64,000 nt of DNA from Amborella trichopoda (lineage: Eukaryota; Streptophyta; Magnoliopsida; Amborellales; Amborellaceae): contig NW_006499827.1 in NCBI RefSeq assembly GCF_000471905.2, positions 4,948,679 through 5,012,678 on the forward strand, given 5' to 3'. Every line of letters begins with the position of its first letter. The stretch's first letter is position 1. Below the pieces are notes generated by a model, which saw only the letters and a program-made list of their open reading frames with translations, searched no databases and had not been told where the DNA came from. Shown piece by piece: positions 38,100 through 48,129 of this stretch. The translations under genes and the position numbers were made by a program.

Positions 38100-38336
38100 A
38101 GGCAACCTCACACGTGCGTTTGGATACACGTGTGCATGCGTGAGTGTGCGTGGGGCACGCTCGCATGTGCGGTTGGACACACGTGTGCACGAGTGAGTGT
38201 GCATGGGGGGCACGATCGCACGTGCGCTTGGACACACGTGCGCACGTGTGAGTGTGCGTGGGGTACGCTCGTGCGCTTGGACACACGTGTGCGCGTGTGA
38301 GTGTGCGTGGGGCACGCTCGCACGTGCGTGTCATGC
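38100..38336. repeat. GC-rich CACGTG minisatellite, about four copies
   Basis: Units of about 50-65 bp, each containing TTGGACACACGTG, a GTGAGTGTGCGTGGGG block and CACGCTCGCACGTGCG, repeat four times. It sits in otherwise AT-rich DNA near the right end of the hAT-like element. CACGTG (the plant G-box core) and related ACGTG words recur many times. His/Thr-rich open frames over it are artefacts of the repeat. Confidence 0.85.
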
Positions 38337-38904
38337 GTTACATGTGTGAGCCGGGCTGAACTAGATAGAACCGGATGGGAACCGGCGGTTCCACTCTAGA
38401 ACCGAGCGGTTCCCGATTTTTGGTTGGAACCGGTACGGGCACGCGTGTTTCCAAGTCGAACCAAGCGAGTCCGGTTCGACTCGCCGTTTTTTAAAACACT
38501 GGTTAGACCTCTTCCATTAAGGTTTGTTTGTGAGGCTGATGACCTCTTCCTTCTTCCTTCTCTCTCTATAAACCCTAATGGATGAGCCCAGCAATATTCT
38601 TTTCTCTTCCTTCTTCCTTCTTCGATCTCTCTAAACCGTACTTCTTCCTTCTTCGCTATCTCTAAACCGTAAACACACAAATGTGAAACCCAAACTTCTA
38701 CGAGCCTCTTTTCAATTAAAGAAATTTATAAAATTTTAACCATAGTTATGGAGTGACCATAGTCATAATGGCACACTTAAATGATTGTAATGAGAAAACA
38801 AAAATCGTATATTTTTTTGGGTACTTGCTAAGTAGGTGTGATGTTGAAGTATTTAATCAATAAATTTATATAGTATATTTGTGCGCATACTATAGTTAAA
38901 TTAT

Positions 38905-40732
38905 GGAAAATTATCACTAATATACGTTAATTTTAACAAAATTTGAAAAAAAAAAAACCCCAAATTTCCCAAAACCTCGCCCACACTTTTTTCCCAATTT
39001 TTGTGATTTTTTGGACAAAAATACCCTTTACGTTAGTCTTTCTACCATAAAGGCATTGATAGAATTACGATATTACGAGTACCGTAATACCTTGAAAATA
39101 TATTACGGTACTTATAGTACCGTAATACCAATAACTAAAGTATCGTAATACCTTGAAAATGTATTATGGTACTTACCAATAACTTCAATTAACATTACGG
39201 TACTTTACGGTCCATAAAATTATAGAAGCCAAATTAAGGTACTTAAAGTACTGTAAAAACTAAAATTCATTTTACCACAGTAAAAACTAACCCCATGTTA
39301 TATGGCAATATTTTCTCATTATTCTATTTATCTATTTCATCTCTATTTTTTTTTTATGTTTATCTCTTATTTATCTCTCCCATTTTTTAATATTTATCTC
39401 TTCTTTCTATCTAATTTTTTTTTTATCTCTTATTTCTCTCTCTAAATCTTTTCCCTCCCTAACTAGGATATTTGGCTGTATCTAAATTGGCTCGTAGAGT
39501 AAGATTGTTGAGAGAGAAATAAGTGATAAACAAGAATAAGAGAGAAGGAAAAGATAAATATGAAAAAGAATTAGAGAGAGAAAAAATTGATAAACATAAA
39601 AAGAATTAGAGATGAAATAGATAAATATAAACGGAATGAGAAAAGGTTTACGGAAGAATGAAAGAGAAATAAGAGATAAATATGAAAAAGAATTAGAAAA
39701 AAAAAGAATTGATAAACATAAAAAACAATTAGAGATAAAATAGATAAATAAAAACAGAATGAGAAAAGGGTTTATGGTATTTTAAATGGCATAAACGGTT
39801 TTTCTATTTATCTATTTCATCTCTAATTTCTTTATATTGATATATTCTCTCTATACTATGAGAAAAAGGGTTTACGCCATTTTAAATGCTATATAACATA
39901 GAGATAGAAAAAATAGATCAACTTAAATGAGAAAAGGGTTTGCAGCATTTTAAATGCTCTATAACATAGAGATAGAAAAAATAGATCAACTTAAAAAAAA
40001 TAATTAGAGATGAAATAGATAAATATAAAAAAGATTTACGCCATTCAAAATGTCGTAAACCCTTTTCTCATTATGTTTATACTTATCTATTTTATCTCTG
40101 ATTCTTATCCGTTCTTTTCTCTGTAATTTTTTTTCCTATTTATCTCTTCTTTCTCTCTCATTCTTTTTTATCTCTTCTTTTTCTCTACAATCTTACTCTA
40201 CGAGCCAATTTGAACACAGCCAAATATCCTAGGGAGAGAAAAGATTTAGAGAGAGAAGAAGAGATAAAAAAAATTAAAGAGAAAGAAGAGATAAATATTA
40301 AATAGAATGAGAGAGAGAAATAAGAGATAAATATAAAAAAAATAGAAATGAAAGAGATAAATATAATAAAGAGAAAATGTTTTACGGCATTTGAAGTGCC
40401 GTATAACATGGGTTAGTTTTTACGGCAGTAAAATGAGATTTAGTTTTTAAATGCTAATTAAAGTTATTACGGTATTTTAAATACTTATAAAATGATACTA
40501 TTGAAGTACTACGGTATTACGGTACTGTAAGTATAGTAATATATTTTCAAGGTATTATGGTACTTGAAGTACCATAATTCTATCAATGCCTTTACGGTAG
40601 AAAGACTATCGTAAATGGCATTTCGTCCAAAAAATCGTGAAAATTAGGAAAAAGGGTGTGGGCAAGGTTTTGAGAAGTTTGATATTTTTTTTCAATTTTA
40701 TTAAAATTAAGGTATATTAGCGATAATTTCTC
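38905..40732. mobile_element. Long-arm foldback Mutator-like element with 9-bp target duplication
   Basis: The left end GGAAAATTATCACTAATATA and the reverse-complemented right end GAGAAATTATCGCTAATATA are terminal inverted repeats. The arms match for several hundred bases (about 38905-39450 against 40190-40732). The exact 9-bp direct repeat TTAAATTAT flanks it (38896-38904 and 40733-40741), the hallmark of Mutator-type insertion. The arms are full of ATTACGGTACTT / AGTACCGTAAT words, so they contain smaller hairpins too. The centre is AT/GA-rich. No transposase is encoded. Confidence 0.88.
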
Positions 40733-40741
40733 TTAAATTAT

Positions 40742-41188
40742 TTAATGAATAAATTTATATACTATATTTGTTTTTGGTATGTAATAAGTAGGTGTGGGTA
40801 GATTTATATGGTACATTTTTTTTGGTATATACTAGTTAATTATGTATTTAATATTGGATGATTGAATGAGAGTCATCAGGCATCTAAATTAATTGACTTA
40901 ATTATATTAGTCTAATAAAAATTTTACGGGTGAATTAATTATTGATGGCTCTGACATCATTTTTATTTTTTAGAATTTCAAAAATTTTTAATATTATAAA
41001 TTTATCCGATTTTTTTAGTCTAATTCGATGTATTAGTGATATTTTTATATGAAGTATTTTTGCCGATCGATACTTTTTACCGGACTTTTTCATCCTACTT
41101 TTTAAAATAAAAACAATTTGTTTACGATTTTATGGTGAGCTGATTTATATCAATAGTCCTCGACTTGCTAACTATGGTTAGGACATCG
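40742..41188. other. AT-rich spacer
   Basis: No gene recognised. ATAAATTTATATACTATATT near 40749 echoes ATAAATTTATATAGTATATT at 38863, just outside the other end of the Mutator-like element, so the flanking DNA is itself repeated. Confidence 0.4.
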
Positions 41189-41974
41189 TAGGGCTCTCGC
41201 AATGGGCCGGGTGGCCCTATCCAGCCATAAATAATTAGGGCTAGCTAAGGGCCCAGATAGGGCTGGGCCACCACGGCATGAGATTCGGGCCCAATTTGGC
41301 ACAGCGCCGCCCTTGGTTTTTTTTGGTTTTTCCTTTTACTTTTTTCATTTGTCTTTGATTCAACCTAGCCCAAGGGAGGACCTCTTTGGCCCAATCCAGG
41401 CTTGAGGCAGCTATCTGGGGACAAGGGCCAAGCTACGGGTGGCGCTAGCGTGGCCCAAGCTCGACCCTTTCTTTGACATAATAAATTGAGTGGCATGCCC
41501 CTAAACCCCTTTTCTATGTGGTAGTCCGTAGCACCCCATTTTCATATAAAGGGTTTTTTAAGCATCTCAAATTTATGGGACCTCAACCATCTCTTAGCTA
41601 ACCAAACAATTTAAGTCTACTTAAAACCCCACTAATGGCATTGTGCTAGCAATGAGCCAGGTGGCCAAGTCCGGCCCTAAGGCCACAAAAAAGTGGCCTG
41701 AACGCTACGATAGGGCTAAGCCACCACAGCGTGAGGCCCATGCTGGGCTGGATTAGGGCCACGACCACAACAAGGGCGGCCTGCCTTGGCCCGGCTCAAC
41801 CCTCTTTTTTCTTGGTTTTCCTTTTAATCTTTTTCATTTGTTTTTTGGCCCAGCCGAACCCTGAAGAGGCTAAGGCTGGCCTTGGGCCAAGGTTTCTTTG
41901 GCTCGTTCCAAGACTAGGCCGGCCCTATTGCGACAAGAGTTGGGCTAAGGCCACCCAACCCATTGCCAGGCCTA
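41189..41974. mobile_element. hAT-like MITE, same family as 11632 and 19930
   Basis: The left end TAGGGCTCTCGCAATGGGCC and the reverse-complemented right end TAGGCCTGGCAATGGGTTGG both continue to GGGTGGCC. Its interior holds two diverged copies of a GGCC-rich block (41195-41480 and 41645-41975), which suggests one element nested in or duplicated beside another. No target duplication seen. Confidence 0.55.
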
Positions 41975-43040
41975 CTAAATAAAGTGGCATGCCCCTAAGC
42001 CCCTCTTTTATGTCGTAGGCACCCAATTTTAAGTTAAAGGGATTTTCAAGCACCTCAAATTTTAAAACCATGGGATCCGGATCTAGTTGTCTATATGGGA
42101 CCTCAAGTCCATCTCTTACCTCACTAAAATTCTCTAATTCCACTTAAATCCCCTAATGTCCAATATTAGGCTAGGTAATCCATAGTCCACTTCAAACCTG
42201 TCGTCCATATGTATAACCTCCCTTAGAAAATACAAAAGAAACCTTAAACCATTATAAAACTTTAATTAACTTAAATCAGTCGAAATCACACCTAATTAGC
42301 CTAGATGATAAGTAAAACCCCCTAAACCTTCACAAAATATTTCAATTACCGCAACTCCATTAGCCTCTTAGTCACCCTTGAATTACCTTCTAATTACCCC
42401 AAACTCTAAATTAACCCTTTTAAATAAATAAATAAAAATTAAATAAAGATAAAAAAGGGGTATAAATCTACCAAAAACACTCAAACATCTGAAAATTGGC
42501 CTCCAATAGCTACATAAGATATGTAGTAGCCATAGTTATTACGACCGAACACGACCGAACTGAGTGCAGACATGCGACTGGTGCCTTGATCAATCTAATC
42601 CAAGGGAAAACCCAGGTTTGTTCGAAAACTATTCGAACAATATTTGACCTACTGTAGTCGTTCGGACTAGCCGGTTTTTACCAGTTCGATTAGCTAAATG
42701 AAGCTTGGCCATAGTTTTAATACATTTTATATTTTAAACTATTATATCAATTTTTCTTTCTTTCTTTCTAAAATATGGTCCAATCAGTTCAACTGGTAGT
42801 TAGACTAATTGTAACTGGACCAAACCCCTCACCAACTCGTTAATGTTGATTACACTGGCAGTAATAAATCACCCTTGTTCAATCCACCATGTAATTGCGA
42901 CACATTGTGGACCCAACACGTATAGTGTTTTCAGGCTGATGGAAGGCCCAGATTGGGTCGCCATTTGTGTGTAGTTAGAGCTTCTTAGCCTATACACGCG
43001 CCCTTAGAAGTCATTTCTAAGGTCAAAACATTATTGAATC
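41975..43040. other. Spacer with no recognisable gene
   Basis: Mixed-composition DNA. GACCGAACAC/GACCGAACTG words near 42542-42561 and CCAGTTCGATTAG near 42688 resemble degenerate inverted GC-rich ends of a further MITE, but I could not define its limits. Confidence 0.35.
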
Positions 43041-43439
43041 CCTGAGATTTTGAGCCTTTGAGTCTCCTTAAATTTAAGGACCTTAGCTCATATATTTTGT
43101 ACTTGAAAAATTCCTCAATAGTGTTGATCCATGGGGGCACAGAAGCAAACACTATAGGACCCTTGGTCCTCTTAAAGAATTTTAGCGAGAAACGAACTTA
43201 TGAAAAAAAAATAGTTGCGCCCCACACAATTGGTTGTTGTTTCATTGTTGTATATAAAATGACAAATGAGTACAACAATTCCTATATAATTTACATTGTC
43301 AGTATTTTCCTTTGTATGAAACTTATGTAATATACAGTTTCTTATCTCGTTACATTCTTTCAGAGTTTCCTTATATGCGTTGTACATGATTGCCTTAAAA
43401 AGGAAAGTGCAATATTTCTACTGTGGCCTTTCCAAAAAC

Positions 43440-46400
43440 TAGGAATCTTGGATTTTGTTTTTATTATTCCCCCTCAAAAAGTCATATCTCGTGGCAAAGG
43501 CTTGGTGACGACATCGGCTACTTGATTGCGAGAGGATATAAACCGAGTGACAAGTAATCCAAGAATAACTTTTTCACGCACAAAACAATAGCTAACTCAA
43601 TGTGCTTTGTTTGGATTGAAAAGCAGGACTAATTGTCATGCATAGAGCATTAATATTGTCACAAGAAAGTGTTGTGGTTAAGAAAGAGGCTCCCCAATAT
43701 CTTGAAGAATAAAAGAAAGCCATATCAATTCTACAGCAGTGGATGTCATAGATCGGTCTTCCGCTTCAACACTTGAAAGGAGCCACAGTCAATTGTTTCC
43801 TAGCACTCTAAGATATGCAATTGGAACCAAGATACTTGCAAAAACTAGTGGTTAAACAGTGAGTGTTTGGATATCCGACTCAGTTTGCATCAACGAAAGC
43901 ATATAACTCAAGAGAATTAGCAGATGCGATTCTTATACTGCGGGATTGTGCACCATTGAGATAACAAATAATCTGCTTAACTGCCTGAAAATGTACAATT
44001 GTAGAGGCATGCATAAATTGACGCACTGTATTAACACTATGTGAAAGGTCTATGGCAATGTATTGGAGTGCATTCCGATAAAGGGATGGATGAAAAAATG
44101 GATCAAAAGGAAATGAAGCCAAATCTAAGAGGATTTTGGATGATGACCCTCTCTGATTTGTCCTCTAAACTAGTTAAATATCAATAATTAGTAGAGATCA
44201 TAGGGTCAACCAAATTATAATCTAAACTTATACTGATCTTGATAGATTAACTTTATCTTTAGAATGCTGGCGGTGCCAACCGATTTTCTATCCCAAAAAT
44301 ACTAAACTAAACTACTACAAATAGATTTAAAATAAATTAAAATTAAAATTCAAAGAGAAAGAAATAGAGAAGAAAATAAACTGAAATAAACTAAAAATAA
44401 AGCAAAAAGTATAATTGACCGGCCCAGGCACACCCAACAACTTGAAGGTGTTTGTTTCAGACCGTGTGTTGCTTAAACCTTACTCCTTCACTTTATCTCG
44501 AAGCATTATGCTAACAATTGTTACGGTTTAACAATTGTTGGAATGGGATATGAGGTTTTACCTTGAATTAGAGTTTGATGGCCTAAGGTTTCTCTCTATT
44601 AAGGATTTTTCTCTCTAGGGTTTTAAAATTTCTAAGGTTTTCTCTCTAAGATTGGGTGTCCTTTCAACGACCCTAATTAGAGCCCTTTAAATAGGTTTCT
44701 ATGGCTGTGCCTATACGGTTTGGGTGTTTATCCAATGAGTTTATCTAAAAAATTCAAGTTTGACTGGGTCAACGTCGGTAGGAGCCACACCCTAAGTGTT
44801 TGGGGCTATTTTGGGTCAGACATCAGACCCGGCATCTAGGGTTTCTAGGTTGAAAGGCCAGGAGTTTTGGGTTTTATGGGAACAACAACAGACCATGCAT
44901 CATTTGTGGGTTTTCTAGACCAGACGCCGCACTCCCGACTTCTTAACCATGGGCGGCTTGAATTTTGGGATTTCTTCCATTTCTTGATTCCCACTTGTTG
45001 AATCTTGATCAAATCTTATCCCAAAATCTTTATCTTAACTCGATTTCCTATCTCTTATGATTTTAAAACAATTTCCTAGACTTTCAAGGATTATAGGATA
45101 TTTCAGGATTATGGACTATGTGAATGGTAGTCAAGGTTGCACTAGGATAGTATGGTCCTTAAGTGTTGGAGGCTATTTTAGGGTTAGGAAAAATATGGAA
45201 AAAATGGTCAATTTCAAAACCATAGATATTGTTCTTGATTACTATTAGTGTTGAAATGGGTTTGGTGCCTAGCATCTGAGCACTATCAAGAAGATCCTGA
45301 GCATATTTATTTTGCAACAGAAAATTGCACTTGAAAACTAAGATACCTCTATGCTAAGAAAGAAGTGAAGGGGCCCAAGATCTTCCATTGCAAATTCTCT
45401 TCCAAGTTGAGAAATACACTATTTTAGAAGATCTGAATTATCACTTGTAACAAAAGTATCATCTATATAGAGGAGAAGAACAATAGCATATCGAGGAGTG
45501 CATCAAACTAATAGAGATAACTCAACTATACTGCAATAAAACTCTAATGATAATAAGTAGGCACTAAATCAGCAACACCCAAAATGTTTGCTGGAGACCA
45601 TGAAGACCTTTTTTAATTTGAAGAAATGATTTGCATATTATGAGCTAATAAAGCCAATAGGTTGTTTCATAAATATAGGTTTTAGAAATCCATGTAGAAA
45701 ATTATTTTTCACGTCAATGTGTTTGATCGGCCAACGACAAATAATAGCTATGATGAGCACAATCTGAATACTAGAAGTCTTAATAATAGGACTGAATGTT
45801 TTAGTGAAATCAACTACAACAAGTTGATTATATCCATTGGCAACTAATATGGCTTTAAGTTTCTCTAGACTGCCATTAGATTTTAATTTAGTCTTATAAA
45901 CCTAACGAAAACCAACAACATTCATACCTATAAGACACAGAACTAGCTTCAAGTGTAATTAATATGTAAGGCTTCAATTTTCTCTTCTATTGTACGATGA
46001 CAGCCCGAATGACCCAAGGTAGACTTGATGGACTTAGGTTCAATAGGGATTGTTCCAAAGTAGGAGCATTTGAGACTACTATCTAGATAGGAGAATCCCA
46101 GGTCTTTGAGTACCATCTTGAGTTCCTGTAACCATGTGATGATGAGGGCCCTTGGGAGCTGTGAAAAAATCAAATTAAATGGTTTCTTTGTGAAAATATT
46201 TTCATAACTATGAGCATGTGCTGCATCATCATGGACATCTTGTATTGGTGCCATAGTGGTAACATCTTTTTTTACAAGAGAAGTTGGAGAACTATTATTA
46301 TTGAGAGGTAAATCAGCTGGAGAAGCAGACACATCTAGGGCATCTCTTATGGGTGGTTTACATAGTAGAAATGAATCAGAAGAAGAGAAAGTATGTATGT

Positions 46401-46545
46401 CAGGTTCATAACACTGAAACCATTCTGCATAAATAGGCTTCCCCTGAACCTCGAAACTATTAAAAAAAGAATTTGAATTAACACATGGAAAAAATATTTG
46501 TGGAACAAGAAGATTATATAGCAATATATGAGAGATATTAGACAT
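43440..46545 (-). pseudogene. Decayed Ty1/copia element (RNase H and RT part), split by an insertion
   Basis: On the minus strand, 43490-43560 encodes the copia RNase H end (NQVADVVTKPLPRDM) next to a polypurine tract (TTTTGAGGGGGAA, about 43468-43480). 43880-44122 encodes ALQYIAIDLSHSVNTVRQFM then HFQAVKQIICYLNGAQSRSI, the tail of the copia RT domain. 45250-45950 gives further broken RT sequence. 45949-46545 covers the integrase-RT linker (QGKPIYAEWFQCYEPDI) and the start of RT (WLQELKMVLKDLGFSY). Many stops and frameshifts are present. Copia elements use order gag-PR-INT-RT-RH; only the 3' half is recognisable here. Confidence 0.8.
44125..45249. other. Insertion of about 1.1 kb interrupting the copia pseudogene
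   Basis: Copia sequence stops near 44121 and resumes near 45250 with the peptide interrupted mid-motif (KPIST ... MASF). The intervening DNA holds no copia motif. It contains repeated TCTCTCTA..GGTTTT words and is probably another transposon, class not determined. Confidence 0.5.
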
Positions 46546-47224
46546 ATATGAGGAATAATATAGGGTTATATAGATATATTAGACATATATGGGAAATAAT
46601 ATAAGGATATGTGGTTAAAAGGGGGCTAGGGTTATGGGCAGGGAAGAACTAAGAGATTTGGTGACAAAGGTTGGAGGATTAGAGATTAATTATGAGAAGT
46701 GAGACTAATTAGGGTAAACTATGATCAATGGAGACTAATGGGAATCCAGTTAGTCCTATGTGCATTCTAAGAAAGTTTATCAATAAGAAATATGGCTTTA
46801 AAAACAAGAAGACTGGGCACCACGCCACCTATTGAAGATTCACACTCTTGAACTATAGGGTCTACACTCTCTTGTCTTCTCCTCTCCCCACTCCACCCTC
46901 CCCCCTCCTCCCTACTCCCTCCCCCCTCCTCCTTACTCCCTCCCCACTAGCCCTCTTCCCCCTCCCCTACTCTTTGTCCCTGCATTTTCTCTCATGTACC
47001 TCGTCAAACTCCTCTCCTCCCCATCCTCTAAAACAAAACACAAAAACAAGAAGAATATCCACTAAACTATAAACTGAAGAACCACAACTTGAACCAAAAG
47101 CTCTATGCTCTTTTGTCTATACATTTCTTTCAACAAAGGTATCTTTATAATCAAAGTGTTAGGCATAAAATAAAGAAAATAGAGTTATCATCCCATCAAA
47201 TTTTTTTTTTGTTTTGGATAATTC
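46546..47224. other. Spacer between two copia relics, C-rich tract
   Basis: Contains a C-rich CTCCC/CTCC tract at about 46880-46985 and duplicated GACATATATGGGAAATAATA-like words. Possibly degenerate LTR sequence; no gene. Confidence 0.4.
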
Positions 47225-47812
47225 AGTGGGGAAGACATGCCCCTACCTGTTTTTTCATATTCATAAGGGAGTTAGCTTTTTTTAGGTATCAATGGGTGGT
47301 GTCAATAGGATTGGAAACCACAATGTGGTAAATAGGTATAGAAGTGCTACCACCACAACCCAACCCCATCAAAACTTCCCTACTTTAGAATTTGTAATAA
47401 AAGAAATAGAGATGAGCGAGAGAAAGAGAGATAGAGAGAGAGAGAGAGAGAGAAAAGAGCCAACAAGATATACATGGTTCGACAATGGTGCCTATATCAA
47501 CGGAGGGTAAACCACATTCTCACTCATAGGGATTACTCTAGTTTACCAGAGATTTATAGAGTTACAATTCTTGTCTTTTAAGAAACAATCTCACTACAAT
47601 AATAATACCATAAAATAGGAAACTCAACCCCTACATGTTTTTTCATATACATAAGGGAGTTAGCTTTTTTTAAGTATCAATGGGTGGTGTTAATAGGATT
47701 GGAAACTACAATGTGGTAACTAGGTATAGAAGTGCTACCACCATGACCCAACCTCATCAAAACTTCCCTACTATAGAATTTATAATAAAAGAAATAGAGA
47801 TGAGCGAGAGAA

Positions 47813-47861
<49 letters not shown>

Positions 47862-48112
47862 AACCAACAAGATAAATGTGGTTCGGCAATGGTACCTACA
47901 TCCACGGAGGGTAAACCAGATTCTCACTCATAGGGATTACTCTGGTTTACCATAGATCTATAGAGTTACAATTCTTGTCTTTTAAGAAACAATCTCACCA
48001 CAATAGTAATACCATAAAATAGGAAACTCAATATAGAAAACTTAATATCTTGTAATATACAAGTTAGGAAACTCAATATCTGGTTTCTATAACTGTTATA
48101 TAATTGTCAACA
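47225..48112 (-). repeat. Copia LTR with an internal tandem duplication of about 390 bp
   Basis: On the minus strand the LTR starts TGTTGACAATTATATAACAG at 48112, directly after a polypurine tract (GAGGGGGAG). Inside, 47240-47615 and 47626-48010 are close copies sharing AGGGAGTTAGCTTTTTTTA, GTGCTACCACC, GAAATAGAGATGAGCGAGAG, a (GA)n microsatellite and GGGATTACTCT. The far end of the LTR is uncertain. Confidence 0.65.
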
Positions 48113-48129
48113 CTCCCCCTCAAGTTGGT

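Larger units (their letters stand above)
36810..38501. mobile_element. hAT-like non-autonomous element with 8-bp target duplication
   Basis: The ends are inverted repeats: CAATGATTTAAAAAAC at the left and, reverse complemented, CAGTGTTTTAAAAAAC at the right. The exact 8-bp direct repeat GTTAGACC flanks it (36802-36809 and 38502-38509), the length typical of hAT insertions. Subterminal segments are GC-rich (CCGGATCGGGCAC, CCGGTTCGACTCG) and the middle is very AT-rich. No transposase is encoded. Confidence 0.82.

Noticed and set aside
38020..38334. His/Thr/Arg-rich open frames in several phases
   Set aside because: They are translations of the CACGTG minisatellite; overlapping frames on both strands exist only because of the repeat.
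40185..40409. Hydrophobic minus-strand frame
   Set aside because: Low-complexity TTTATCTCT repeat inside the foldback element arm.
47677..47955. Frames rich in RERE or SLSL
   Set aside because: Produced by the (GA)n microsatellite in the copia LTR.
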